Positions 50,693 to 62,370 of a DNA stretch of 64,000 bases are shown here, one piece after another (position 1 is the first letter of the stretch; every line of letters starts with the position of its first letter). A model generated the notes under the pieces. The model searched no databases and had not been told where the DNA came from. It was given only the letters and a program-made list of their open reading frames with translations. This DNA comes from Plectrocnemia conspersa. Its lineage: Eukaryota > Arthropoda > Insecta > Trichoptera > Polycentropodidae. The DNA is taken from positions 1 to 64,000 of the forward strand of contig VTFK01000453.1 of the NCBI GenBank assembly GCA_009617715.1, written 5' to 3'. A program made the position numbers and the translations under genes.

Positions 50693-51317
50693 CTAGATAA
50701 TAAACCTATTTTTTTCTACTAATTTTTTTTTTAATATGTAATTACAATGTTCTTTAAAATTTAATTTTGTATCAACAATTACTCCTAAATATTTTATATT
50801 ATCCACTATTTCTATACTAGAGTTATTTATTACTATTTTGGTACTATTATCTAACACATTTTTTATAATTAATAAACATACATTTAGTTTTATTCTCATT
50901 TAATTTAAGTACATTATTCTTTAACCATATTTCTAATATACTTAATTCATTATTTAAATTATTTACAATTTCTTTAATGTTATCACCTATGCAATACAGT
51001 AATGTGTCATCCGCAAATAGATGAATTTTACATTTTTTCACGTTATTGACTATATCATTAATATACAAAACAAATAACAATGGTCCCAATTTAGACCCTT
51101 GTGGTACTCCATAAGACACTAATTTCTCTTCAGAATATACATTATTTATTTTAACTTTTTTGTTTTCTTTTATATAAGTAATTATTAAACCATCTTAAAA
51201 CTATATCACTTATACCTATACTCTCCAATTTCTTTAACATTATTTTTCTGTCTATTGTTTCGAAGGCTCTCTTGAAATCCAAGAAAACTGCTCCAATGAT
51301 TTTGTATTATTTTCTTT
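50693..51317 (-). pseudogene. LINE reverse transcriptase palm remnant
   Basis: On the minus strand: motif A FLDFKRAFETID (about 51251-51286, canonical FLDLxKAFDTVD), then WFNNYLYKRKQ, a frameshift near 51160, SYGVPQGSKLGP (motif B) from 51119, the catalytic FADD at 51006-51017 within HLFADDTLLY, and KTKCMFINYKK. A further frame gives IKYLGVIVDTKLNFKEHC, the RT KYLGV block. These are the RT blocks of CR1/Jockey-type LINEs, which copy LINE RNA at a nicked target. At least two frameshifts make it inactive, but identity to the canonical motifs is high, so the insertion is not very old. Confidence 0.85.
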
Positions 51318-51434
51318 AAAAATCACATTGAATCAAATAAAAAATGTTTTTTATTTGATATTTCTTTAGTTATATGTATATATAAACAGTGAAGGATCGA
51401 CTGCCGTACATGTACGGCCATACCGCTCAAAGGG

Positions 51435-53540
51435 TATACTGGAATTTATTTACTTATAAATTACTTAAATACTTTATTCATTTAAATTTTAATAAAAGTT
51501 ACACCTCTTTCGCTATATTTACTTCAGATTATCACCTTTTAAAATCACGAAATCTTTTGGTTCGGAATACAAATTTATATTAAATAAACATTTTGAAATC
51601 AATTTGCAAACAATATTAAATAAAGGACATGGTTAAGAAAATACATAATCTGTAAAGAAAGGTAGAACTTATTTTGTAGAATAAAAATATATTTTTTTAT
51701 TTTAAAATATGTAATTAATTTTCAATATACCAATTAAGGTTAGTTAATTTTTTTAAATCTGTTTTTTAGATACATTTCTGAATTTATAAAAAAATATTTG
51801 TATTTAAAATCACTTTAGGTACACGCGTATCTGTTGTATTATTTGATTTTGACAAATTTGAGTTCTAAGCTCAATATCTAAAATTTAGGTTAGGTTACCT
51901 CTTATACATCCCAATATCCTAGGTAAATCTTATCAATATCAATAGATTTACTCAATAACCAAAATTTGTCTATGTTCATTTTTTTACTATATTTGCAGAA
52001 TCCATTAATAAATTAATATAGAAAATACTTTATAGAAATAGATTCCTGTAAATGTGGCTTATGCGTTAAAAGCAGTCATGTAAAAGTATGCAACCTGTAG
52101 AAATAATACCAAATCTGAAAACATTAATTATTTAAGGCTACCATTCAAATAATATATAAATAATTTTGATTATTTGATGCTATGAAAACGATAAAACCAA
52201 GTTCAGTAGCCAGTGAGAGTTTTTCTTTTTGTAACTCCAGATAATTTTATATCTAAACTAGAGCAAGATTAAGTAGTTGTTTAGTGGTTTATATACGTTT
52301 CTTAAAATAAATAGTAGTACATATTTTTATTTGTAAGCACTCAAAAATTGGCGTTGCGGGTTCTTGTGCCACCTAGTTCTGATACTTCACTATCACTCGC
52401 CTACAAAATATTATTATATCGGAGAGAATGTCTTTTATAAACTTATATGTTATATAAGTCAGTTTATTCTGCCGCGATCTTTTGTTGCTTTCAACTGAAA
52501 TAACCATAGCGTACAAAATTTATAAGTACGAATCTTGTATAAGTACAACTATACGTTTACAATATTATACGACGTTTCATAGAAACCTCTCCCGTGCCCT
52601 CTATTATATTATTTAGACTCGGACCGTTCGTCCCACACAACAATTTATTATATCCGACCACAATCGCACCATCATTCAATATTCAACAAATCAATTCTCA
52701 AACTCCCTGTGGTCGAGTCCGTTCGGTCGAATGTCTCACATATCCCAAAAACCAGAATTACCGGTGCGAACGGTCATCGTTTCGGGTCAATTGTGATGCT
52801 TCTTTTTGCCGAAATTGCACCTGTAATTCCACCTGCTGACCTTCAATTAAAAACGCATAACGACAGGGTCTTTAAATTATGCCTGTCTAACGTTTCGTTG
52901 TGATTTCTCCAAATTACGCGAGGACCGCAAATGTCGGCCGGCCATTATAGTTCCGTATAGCACGAAGAGAAAAATAATAACTCACCCACGTGCACAAAAA
53001 AAACAAATAAAATATTATTATTGTCTAACTTAATTAACACACATTTTTAATACTATTGTACTACATAGGTATCATAAAAAATAATTTTATAGATCTACTT
53101 TTTCGTCGTAGGGTAAAGTGATTAATAACCGTCTGAATTCCGAAAGGCGTTGTTCTGTTCTATTTACTTATATAAGTCTTTCACTATGATAATAATTAAA
53201 AACACATATAGTAAAAGATACTCATATGTGAACATCTCAAATTTATCTCATATTTTTTTTTAATGATTGCTATTTTACTATTTATCCTATGCTTATATTT
53301 TGCTGAGGGATTAAAAATGTATTTTCTTGCTTCATACCTAAAATATGTTTATAATACATTAACTTAATGATAAATCTATAAGTTTTCTTAATTATAAATC
53401 GAGTCATATGTATCAAACCTAATCAAAAGCTTGTGCGACGTCCAGGAATAATAATGAGCATGTTTTATTAATGACACTTGTCATGTCATATTGCTCTTCT
53501 ACTATTTTTAATGCATAAATTGCTTATAAATATTTATAAA
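51435..53540. other. AT-rich DNA with a unique moderate-GC island
   Basis: 52560-52970 has balanced composition with CpGs and two short overlapping plus frames, without a domain or splice pair. It resembles conserved non-coding sequence. The rest is AT-rich. Confidence 0.4.
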
Positions 53541-54240
53541 AGGCTATATTGGCTGGTATAAAGTGACACTTATTTTATTTTTTAAGTTTTTGTATTATAA
53601 CCACTTCAACTATATTCTATTATTAATGTAAAGAAGGAAGCGGCTGCTTTTTGGTATTGCTTTAATTGGTTTCAAGTACGGATGAACCCTCGATTCGCTG
53701 TTTAAATATTTGTTTTAGGCGCTTAAATAACAGTTTTTCAAATAGCTTATAAATAACTAAAATAAGCAATATTGGCTGGTAGTCACTCTACTCTTAGTTT
53801 TTGTATTTTAATAACTTTAATTATATTTTATGGAGCCAAAGTTCTCATATCAGTTTTTAAGCAGCGTTCTACGATAGTCATGTAAATGTTTTAATTTGTC
53901 CCATAATTAAATTACATACAGGCATTACTTTGTTTTAACCTATGTATTTGTTATAAATGATTATTGTGCAACAATGTTACATCTGTGTGAATAATCCAGT
54001 AGTTTTTAAAAATCTGATTTTAATCTGGATTTTGGACGCCATAGCTGTACCAGGATTAACGTGAACAGGGAAGCGGCTGCTTTCTTCTATTATCGAATTC
54101 AAATGCACCCTCTTATGTCATAGTTGGAGTGCTTAAAATTATTGATTAAGTGCTCGTGGAAGCAAATTCATAAATAGGTACTTTTATACGGTTGATTTGC
54201 CTGAATGATGACTTTTATATTGCGTGACTGTTAAAGTTGA
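53540..54240 (+). repeat. Cluster of repeat X units in direct orientation
   Basis: ATATTGGCTGGTA recurs at 53546 and 53769, each followed by a TTTTTGTATTwTAA block and a CTTyAAyTATATT block. GGAAGCGGCTGCTTT occurs at 53636 and again at about 54068, there preceded by CTGGATTTTGGA and AGGATTAACGTGAA. The 54.0 kb part matches 26690-26790. It looks like locally duplicated copies of one unnamed family; period and full unit are not resolved by eye. Confidence 0.5.
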
Positions 54241-54525
54241 GAGATCTGACAACCTAGAAACTTGTCCTTTTGCATCCTATTGTGCTGACCTTTTTTTTTT
54301 TAATAAAATAGTACAGAATTTTACCCGACAAGTGTAAGATGCAGATTGACATTTATCTGACAAGAACTTGCCGCTGTGTGTAAAAACTAATGGCATTGGT
54401 TTATGGCGCTTTTAACATGTAATAAGTTTTTCTTGTTGTTCGTTTTAATAAATATTGTAAATCTAATTTGTACCTGCCCAATTAATGGACCTTATATTTT
54501 TATGAAACTTTAAAGTTTGGAAACC

Positions 54526-55190
54526 CTAGGGGTGTGACTTCGTAGCTAGTAAGACTCAGGGTAGAATCTAGTTTACATATGCTGCAACAGACGATAAATG
54601 GCGAGATTTTTTTCTGAGCGATGGTGGAGAAGCTGGCGGAGAGATTATGTCAGTGAATGATCCTCAGAGTTCTGATGTGGCAGCAACAGTATATTCTCCG
54701 AGAGGTGGCAGATGTGTTGTCTGCGTGCAGCGGGCGTCTGCTGGTCTCTTTGAGTGACTGCTGGTGACTGCCTTCTCCTCATAGGTGTCCAAGCTTAAAC
54801 ATCCAGGGCTGCAAAGCTTTCTGATCAATTGCAATTATGCAGCGATCCAGCCAATTGCTGCAGTCGCTTCTTAGAACGGCAAAATAGGTATACGCCTTTA
54901 GAAAGCGACATTCGCTTAATGGGCATTTTTTAATGTCGTATTGCATTTCAATGGGAATCTTGTGGATCCGCAACAAATGAATATTCTCTTAATTACGGAG
55001 AATATTTACAGTAAGAAATAAATTCAGTGTTATTTATATGATTTTTACTGGTGTGTGGTCCATCCGTTACGCTATTGTGTTGTTTCCCTGTTGATAGACG
55101 ATCATTTTGATCACAGTAAATTAACACAAGTTTTGAGTCAAAGATCCTTTCAAGCGTGGCATCTGTGTGTGGTCGCTACAAAACCAAGTA
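54526..55190 (+). repeat. Interspersed repeat Y, copy 2
   Basis: Collinear with 23756-24275 in the same orientation. It carries extra internal sequence (about 54790-54980) absent from copy 1 and ends with the shared CATCTGTGTGTGGTCGCTAC block. It lies about 290 bp after the repeat X cluster; in copy 1 the upstream neighbour is a Jockey-like LINE instead, so Y is an independent unit. The minus-strand frame at 54779-54976 covers the extra segment and is unassigned. Confidence 0.6.
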
Positions 55191-55199
55191 ATAATTAAC

Positions 55200-57230
55200 A
55201 TACTTTGCTACGCTTCTAAATCCGTTGATGCTAGTTTAACTTCCAGGTGGGCATTTTTAGGTGACCATTCAAAAATTAAGGATAAAAATAATAATGTATT
55301 AGGTGTTCAAAACTATGTATATTGTTTTTAAGTATATGTTTCGTAGCTTAAACATAGTTTTTATGTTGTGGTAATTGCTGGTTATTGATTTTTTCCACTA
55401 TTTTGTCTGAGGAGGAAAGTTTAAAAATTGATAAATAATTTAAATTTCCAATGTAGTTCCTATACTTATCGAGCTTAGAGATCATTATTCTAAATTTATA
55501 TAATATATTTGTAAAACTATATATTCAAAGCATAGTATGTTTCTTATAATAATTTTATTTGTTTATTAAAAAAAATTATAATTTCTTTAATTTTTTCAAT
55601 AATATATTTTAAATCGTGTTACTGCATGACAAATGTATATGTTTTAAAAACCCAAAAATAATTATATTTGCTCAAAATATAATTATGACAACACTCCGCC
55701 ATGACACCTTAAAGACTATCTCTAATGTATCAGTTGTAGAAACATTCATCCTGAAAAAACACATCTTAAGAATATATCGTGTTTAATTTTACATCTATTG
55801 TAATGACGTTTATGCTTCTGGCGTTCATAATGATCTCTCAAATTACCCGATGACTACGTATGTCAGACAGTCATTATGGTTTTGTTCACACAAGTTTCGT
55901 ATATCACGAACTGACGTTTATTTTTCATTATATTATTTTTAAATTTCATTTAACGTTACTTTTACCTCTAAAAATGTATATGTGTGTTAATAATCCAAGT
56001 CTATATTTATTTATGTAAATAATTACGTAAAACCTTATGTATCTGTCAATCATCTGTCGGGTTATACCTGAATAAATATAAAATATTTGCTATCCAAATT
56101 ATGCTCTGCAATCGATCGACGCCGAACAAAAATAGAACAAATTTTTGAGACGGATTTAATATTATGCTAATGCACGTTTACAATAATTATTTTGTATATA
56201 AATGTTATTTTAATTCAAGAAAATATATTCCTCGATAATTATAAAGAAAGGAGCTATATATTCATAATTTTAATTTTGAAGCATAAAAAGCGCAACTCTC
56301 TTAACGGCTATAACACACCGGTTCGTAATTTCGAAGTTTTCGCATAAAACTAACCGACAAATAATATTAAAAAGTAACCAACAAAAGCTCTCACAGAAGC
56401 CAAAGTTTTCAAGTTGAAAGTTTTTAATTTTTATGGATATTTTTTTCATTACACCTTTGAACCTTTCACCTAGTGTAATGTCGTCATCTTAACACTGTAT
56501 TTTATGCAACAATCGTGACTTTGTACTTTACACATACAGTGTGTACCGTTAATCGTGGACATTTTATAGAAAGCCAGCGGAAACTAGAAATATTTGGCTA
56601 AGTGCATTTTTGCCAAATCGTAATTATTGAAGCAGCTCAGATTAGAGGAGAGGAGCATGTCGTAAGTGCTCTTGCGTAACGCAGAAAATTATATATCACA
56701 GTTTCATAATGCAAAAGTTAAATATATATTATTTTTTCAAAATTCGATTGTACAATATTCTAAAAACTACATTCCATCACGAGTTAAACATCACAATCCT
56801 AAAAATTCTACACTGATATTTTGTGCGTTACGTGTATATTTTTTAAGGTAAACGTAACTCATCTCAAATTTGTGAAACAATCAAGTTGAGCGTGTATTTA
56901 TCTATCTGACGAAGACTATAATTTTTTTTACATTATTCTGTCAAGTTTGAGTATTCAAAAGAATTGTTTACTGACGTATGTTTTTATTTGTTGCAGGTAA
57001 TTCGACTCTTCTTTGTGCCTAGATTTTAAGGTAAAATTTTATTACGCTCTTGTAAAATTATCACAAAATAATGTATGTATTTTATCAAAACACGTAAATA
57101 TTATATGAGTGCATAAAACAATCAATTCAATAATATTTTATAAAAAGAAATAGTAATAGCATTTATACCGCTTATATTAAGACTTTTTATAACAATATTG
57201 CGAGTGAGAATTGAATAATGCACATCTAAA
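55200..57230. other. AT-rich DNA, nothing recognised
   Basis: No gene found. TTTGTTGCAG with GTAATTCG at 56989-57004 and TTTTAAG with GTAAAA at 57031 imitate a 34 bp exon, but all three frames stop inside it. Confidence 0.4.
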
Positions 57231-57437
57231 CCGAATTTTGCCCAATAGAAGAGCGTAAAAAACAATTATCCCTTCTCAGAAGTCAAAAATCCACGTCAAA
57301 AGCAATAAAATCGTGTCGGCGCCGTCGCAGTGGGAATGCTCGGCGACGGAGCGTTTTATTTATTGCTTTTGACGTGGATTTTTGACTTCTGAGAAGGGAT
57401 AATTGTTTTTGCGCTCTCCCATTGACCAAAATTTGGT
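57231..57437. repeat. Long hairpin with a 52 bp perfect stem
   Basis: 57258-57309 is the exact reverse complement of 57359-57410 (52 of 52). The 49 nt between can itself pair (CCGTCGC with GCGACGG) around a 14 nt apex. Outside, about 28 bp more pair with one indel and a few mismatches (GAGCG with CGCTC, CAAT with ATTG, AATTTTG with CAAAATT). The perfect core against imperfect outer arms suggests a recent origin, gene conversion, or selection on the stem. Options are a foldback MITE, an endogenous siRNA-producing hairpin RNA locus, or a palindromic duplication. No target duplication is evident. The GC-rich loop contrasts with the flanks. Confidence 0.9.
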
Positions 57438-58324
57438 TTGAAAATATTTTGATCAGCCCTCTTATATTATAAATCAATAGTAATATCGGTAAGAATAGCT
57501 ATTATATTTTTAAAACATAATGTAATATGCAATGATTGTCTGTACTTGCTCTCTCGCTTATTTTCTCCTGAGAGATGCGATGGCTTAGTTTATATTTTGG
57601 ACTTAGTCTATATTTATTTTCTCTCTGGAAGTTGTCCGAACCGAAGTTCAACTGAAGTTGGCCGAGGTCACCGACTTCCGTGTAGTGGACACACTGCTAC
57701 AAATTTCATATACCGTCCGGACGGTAGGCGTGAATGACGTACGCACGGCGGCTGCTGTCATGTACAGCTGGCATATTTGCGCGCGATCGAAAAATGTGCC
57801 AAATAATCGCAATTTTTAAATTGTCATATCATTTAAATTACGCTACTGATAATTATAAAAGTTTGTGTATGCGCTCACCAATACAATATAAGTGAAAACT
57901 TTTCGGTCGTAAATATTCAATTTACGCAAAATCTTTGTCGGCTTTTGCAAAATGCCGTAAGGCATAAAAATGATACTTCAGAATACGAACACCACATCTG
58001 TGACTATCCTAGAATTTGTCGCTATCGATTCTAAATAATAATTCCTTATGGTGTGACATTTATATAAACCGATCTAGGAAAATACAAGGATATTCGAAAC
58101 GATTTTTTTTTAACAAAATAAGTACCACTAATTATTTTTTAATTATTTAATTTTATATGAAAAAATATATAATAACGATATCTGTTAGAAGAATATACTA
58201 TCAAAAATATAAATAATCCCTTTTGGTGCCCTAAAATATTCAAAGATGTCAGTAAGAGTCTGTTGAAGTCCCCGATGTGGTATTATAACTTGACCACGTG
58301 ACCACGATGCAGCGCTCGTCATGC

Positions 58325-59455
58325 ATGTTGACTAGAGTCTCCAATTACTCGAACCATCAACTACTCGAGTATCGAATATTAAAATTTTAAAATACTCGAG
58401 TACTCGAGTACTTTCGAGTATTTACCAAATGTACCAAAATAGCTATTATTCAAATTCATGCACATATAAATAAATAAATAAAATACTAAGTATGTTAATT
58501 TTTACAATTATTTTAACTTCACGAACATACTTTTTAAAAACAATAATTCAAAAAGTGTCTCGAATTTAATATTACTGCTAACCTTTGGTTTTATTATTCC
58601 CGTTATGGAAAAATCCTTTCCGTTGCTGTTGATGTTGGTCTTATTTTCATTAACGCGTTGGATAAGGCTTCTAATTTATATCTGTTCGCTTTTTATAGAT
58701 ATACAATTTTTTGAACTCTCTTTTTATGTTCTCTTCTTTCATTCCCTTCTCTGCTTTTCTCTTATTTCCTTCGACTATTGACAAAATAGCATTTTGTAAT
58801 TCTTCTTGAATAGATTTTTTTTCTTAACAATATACAATATTCTACTCCTTCTGATTAATGCGAAGAATTTAAATCTATATCCTTCGAAGATGTATTTGGG
58901 TGAATCCCTTTCACTCTAGAGCTAAACGGTTCGCAAAGAACTGACATTACTTTAAATGCCTTTAAAACACACAATTGTTTTGATTTATATTTTAAGCTGA
59001 GGGATCAGTATAAACAATTTACAACACTTTATGCTACAACTGCATAGTCATAAAACCTAAAAAAAATTTTGTTGATATTTCATATTGTTCATTGCCATAA
59101 ATTAGATAAGTCGGGACTGTCGAACAGAAAACACAAAATAAATTTCTCCGTCGTACCCACTAACATAGCCGACGACCGGAACTATGCAACTATGGAACTA
59201 TGAAAAAATTATACCTGATAGTAACCGCTCTAACTCGGGACTTCGGGCATAAACGCCAAATAAAAGCAAGACGTTAACCTTTACCGGACCGAGTTAAAGT
59301 TATTTTTTGTTTCTGAAATATTTTAAAATTTTTTTTAATTTCGAGTATTAATCGAGTAATTTTCAAAATACTCGATTATCAAGTACTTGAAAAATAGACA
59401 AAAAAACTCGAGTATCGAGTACTCGATTACTCGAATTGGAGACTCTAATGTTGAC
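58325..59455 (-). mobile_element. hAT transposon (internally decayed) with perfect 8 bp TSD
   Basis: A 1,115 bp element (58333-59447) begins TAGAGTCTCCAATT and ends with its exact inverse AATTGGAGACTCTA. It is flanked by ATGTTGAC on both sides (58325-58332 and 59448-59455), and the uninterrupted site is visible in the sister MITE at 1.76 kb. An 8 bp duplication and a TAGAG start identify a hAT element. Multiple subterminal copies of the palindrome ACTCGAGT (58362-58430 and 59340-59436) are probable transposase-binding sites. The interior keeps only the C-terminal part of a transposase on the minus strand. Confidence 0.92.
58555..58990 (-). pseudogene. hAT transposase dimerisation-domain remnant
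   Basis: The minus strand reads LEALSNALMKIRPTSTATER then IF at about 58608-58672, the signature (PPTSxxxERxFS) of the hAT C-terminal dimerisation domain. A one-base loss after IF shifts the frame; the next frame continues ITGIIKPKVSSN as expected for the family. Upstream, SIQEELQNAILSI and a charged KRKAEKGMKEEN stretch fit the linker. The catalytic core and BED finger are absent, so this is a deletion derivative and cannot move by itself. Confidence 0.75.
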
Positions 59456-59724
59456 CATAGGACGCCTACGCGCATACTGAAATTAAACCGAGTTACTTGT
59501 TCTATCTCAGTTTGCGAAAAACTATATCATTATCTCTCTCACTCTCGTCACTTACAACGCGAGAGAGCGAAAGGGGAAGTATCTCACCGCTCGCCCTCGA
59601 AAGAGCAGCTCCGACTTCGGTTTCTTTGACTTCGGTCCGTTTGCCGACAATGTTCAGAAGCGCTCTAAGCTGGTCAAGTCGACTGAATTACTCCCACTTT
59701 ACCTCCCGTTCTCGGTAGGCATTA

Positions 59725-61840
59725 CATTTTTCTGAGATTATTTATGACTAACGTCTGTTCCACAGTATGTAATAACAGTTACTATAATTATTTTTTAAGG
59801 TAATAATATTTTCTAGCAATTTCATTATGTTTCGTTTTAATTTAATAGTAGTTTTATGCATCTTTCTTTTGTTGTATTCAATCCATTTGAAAATATATCT
59901 ATGTATACATAAATATATATTTCCTGTCAGAGCTAAATTTATACAGCATCTTAAGAAAATGAGAATTGTTTCGCTGCTTTTAAAAGCAAGTGAGAGCCAA
60001 TTTCGCATAAACATCTGTGTCTAAACAAAAACAATGCTTTATATATTTACATAATGCGACCCAATCTGGAACAGCTCGTGAGAATCGTGACTAAGCATTG
60101 TATTCAACAAATATTATGCAATTTTTTACGAGTCAATAAAAATTGGATATACGATACCGAGCGCTCTTACCTAATTAGTGAGAAATTGTATTACAATAGC
60201 TCCGAGATAGAATCGGCGAAACAGTGGCTTAAAACTGTTTATTTACTAGTCGATAGAAAATAATTCGCAAACGACAACAGCAAAATATGTAATTGGTAAT
60301 TTAATTCACTGCAGAATACTTTGTAGTGTTTCCACTGTTAGTAGTGCTCGTAAACTATCGGAAAATTGCCTCGTTATACGGACATAAATTTTCTCAAATA
60401 GCAGTGGTGAAACATTAATTGGCAATACTTTGTAATCATACATGTCTATTTTATCTTTATTCATATTTCACAATGAAAATTTTTTATCAATAATTGAAAT
60501 ATGTTTTATTGAATATATCCCAGTTTATTAAAATCCAGTCAACCGATGCAAATCCTTCTGCCTTTGATATATTTTAATAAATGGTAAAACCATATATGTA
60601 GCTATACATTTTATTGCGCGTTTCCTATCGAGTAGTATCCTCCGAATTATATTCACGGGTTAAGTATCATACTATGTCATCGATTTCACATACCCGCCGC
60701 GCAAATTTCGATTTACAAAGCCAAAAAGCTGATTAACCCCGAGTCCTCCATTTTATTTGTCTACGTCCTTTGATCAAATACAACCCATAGGTAGCCCTCT
60801 ACATTTAAATGTCATCTGTAATAGATTACGCTGAACAAATATGCTCGTTTCGCTGAAACTCGAATTGGTATCTGTATACGAATAATAGCTAAAATTCTTT
60901 ATACACATGAATTAAATAAAAGCTAATTTTTTGACAATATAATCTTAACTTGTAGTATTAAGAACTTCCACAGTTAATCTGTTTTCATTATTCAGAATAT
61001 TTCCATTCAAGATCATATTGAAAACTACTTATAAATTATTCATATTTTCATTGAAAAATTTAACATCTAAATTAAATTGCCTACTGATAAATTTATTTAA
61101 ATACCTAATCGATTTTTACATACCTTTCAACATTTCATTATTATGGGATATTATATTATTAATATACATACATGTGATGAGTTTTCACTGATCGTCTCTG
61201 CATTGCGCAATTTTCAGGGTCCTTAAACTCGTCAACTCAAAAAGCTTTATTTGTCTCCCTAACGACACGATGACCCACCAAAATTCCATCCCTATATAAT
61301 ATATAAATAAACACCTCACAAATTATATTTTACTGACTAATCCTGGTTTTGATCAAATCCATTGTGAATTCATGAACATATATTAAAAAATAATAAATAC
61401 CATATATTTCGGTTAAATTTAATGGCGATAAAATATTACCTTTGAAAAAATAAGGTTTTAATGAACATAAAGGTAACTCTAGAATTTTTAATATTTTACT
61501 ATATAAAGATCAAAATTGCACTACCTTAGATTGTAAGTTATCGAATTTGCAAGCCTCGAGCGGCATTTACTTTAGCATCCAAGAAAATGCAGAAAGCAAA
61601 ATAATTATATTAGATCTATGATGTTGCTTAGCATTAAATGGATAATAAATTCTAAACAATGTTAGCTTATACTATATTTATTTATTTAAATTTAGTAGAT
61701 TACTGAAAGCTTTGTTTAGCATGTTCAAAATAAATGTGATACAACTAGCAATATTTTTTGATTCGATATTTTATTTCGTTGACATTTACATCAATTAGCT
61801 TAAGTATAGCTTGATTTTATAACGCATGGGTATTTCTACA
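59725..61840. other. AT-rich DNA, weak open frames only
   Basis: The plus frames at 59827-60024 (hydrophobic N-terminus) and 60054-60263 (69 codons, starting MRPNLEQLVRIV) look more protein-like than most, but have no recognised family, splice context or promoter. 60540-60900 has moderate GC and is unique in the window. Confidence 0.25.
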
Positions 61841-61841
61841 G

Positions 61842-62160
61842 GGTGGTAAATTGTATTTGAGTAAATTATCCCCTTTTGGGGTTTCTCAAGAGTCCAACCT
61901 GCTCTTCACCTTATTTATTATTGACATAAATACGGCAGTTTTAAATTCAAGTTCTCTTCTGTATGCTGATGATTTAAAATTATTTAAATGCGAAATGGAC
62001 TCCTACTTTTTCTCTACAAAGCAACTTTGATTATCTATGGAGATGAACTTCAACCGTCAGATTATTCTTACGATCTTGATGGAAACATTTTGACCGAAAA
62101 AGCTTCCACTAAAGATCTCGGAATCACTTTTTACTACTACAAAACTGTAGTAAAATAAAT
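61842..62160 (+). pseudogene. LINE reverse transcriptase remnant
   Basis: The plus frame reads GVSQESN (from GVPQGSN, motif B) at 61878, LFTLFIIDIN, then the catalytic LLYADDLKLF with YADD at 61962-61973, and stops at 62028. A shifted frame continues QSNFDYLW and then DYSYDLDGNIL and STKDLGITF, the LG(V/I)xF block. The P-to-S and G-to-E changes in motif B, a stop and shifts show it is inactive. Both flanks of the RT are missing. The YADDLKLF form suits CR1/Jockey-superfamily LINEs. LINE 3' ends lie downstream in the same orientation, so it may belong to them. Confidence 0.75.
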
Positions 62161-62169
62161 TAAAGCATT

Positions 62170-62340
62170 AAAATGTTGAGAATCCATGATTTTTTTTAAA
62201 TTACTGTAAATGCAATATAAAATTATATTAAATAAATAATAACAGAAATATTAATGGAAAAATACGTAAAAAAAAACTCACTCCCATGTGTATACTAGCA
62301 AATTAACAAATGTTTATAAATTAACTCACTACTCAAAGGG
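62170..62340 (+). mobile_element. piggyBac-type MITE, 3' half
   Basis: Collinear with the last 170 bp of the 17.6 kb MITE: ATGGAAAAATACGTAAAA, ACTCACTCCyAkGTGTATAC and TTAACTCACTACTCAAAGGG. The 5' half with the GCCGTACATGTACGGC palindrome is absent. As at 51.4 kb, the edge is followed by TATAC, not TTAA. It separates the RT remnant from the LINE 3' ends. Confidence 0.65.
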
Positions 62341-62370
62341 TATACAAATACTCTTATATTTAAATATATT

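Larger units (their letters stand above)
50042..51325 (-). mobile_element. 5'-truncated LINE (CR1/Jockey-type superfamily)
   Basis: The minus-strand element begins within the RT domain and ends with an A/T-rich simple tail (AAATAAATTAATAAAATAAA) at 50042-50082. A small palindromic hairpin, TTAGCTATTAAGCTAA, lies immediately before the tail (50083-50098). 5' truncation with a simple-repeat tail is typical of target-primed LINE insertion. It sits inside a TTAA MITE, dating it as younger than that copy. Coding details are given in the two entries that follow. Confidence 0.75.
49673..51434 (-). mobile_element. piggyBac-type MITE copy split by a LINE insertion
   Basis: The minus-strand MITE matches the complete copy at 17.6 kb. 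Its 3' half lies at 49673-50041 (blocks GTGTACACCTGGG, TTTACGTATTTTTCCATAAT, AGCTCTCAAATTTTTTTTAT). Its 5' end lies at about 51326-51434 and includes the GCCGTACATGTACGGC palindrome at 51403-51418 and CCGCTCAAAGGG at the edge. The approximately 1.28 kb between is a LINE in the same (minus) orientation. The outer boundary at 51435 is TATAC and not TTAA. Confidence 0.7.
57614..59724 (-). mobile_element. TWA-target MITE, copy 2, carrying a hAT insertion
   Basis: The minus-strand homologue of 1421-2460 spans 57617-59721, interrupted by 58333-59447. The right edge reads CTCGGTA directly joined to GGCA, then TTA, as if about 90 bp of the terminus was deleted while keeping the last bases and the TTA duplication. 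The left edge is eroded (TTATTTTCTCTCTGGAAGTT), with TTA at 57614-57616. Block-by-block comparison shows about 90% identity (for example the GCAAAAGCCGACAAAGATTT region, 57930-57952). Without the insertion its length is about 980 bp. Confidence 0.75.

Noticed and set aside
57003..57032. 34 bp exon between TTGTTGCAG and TTTTAAG/GTAAAA
   Set aside because: All three frames contain a stop and the donor is a generic AT-rich match.
60054..60263. 69-codon protein-like frame beside the MITE
   Set aside because: Amino-acid composition is plausible, but there is no homology that I recognise, no splice or promoter context, and its length is not significant.
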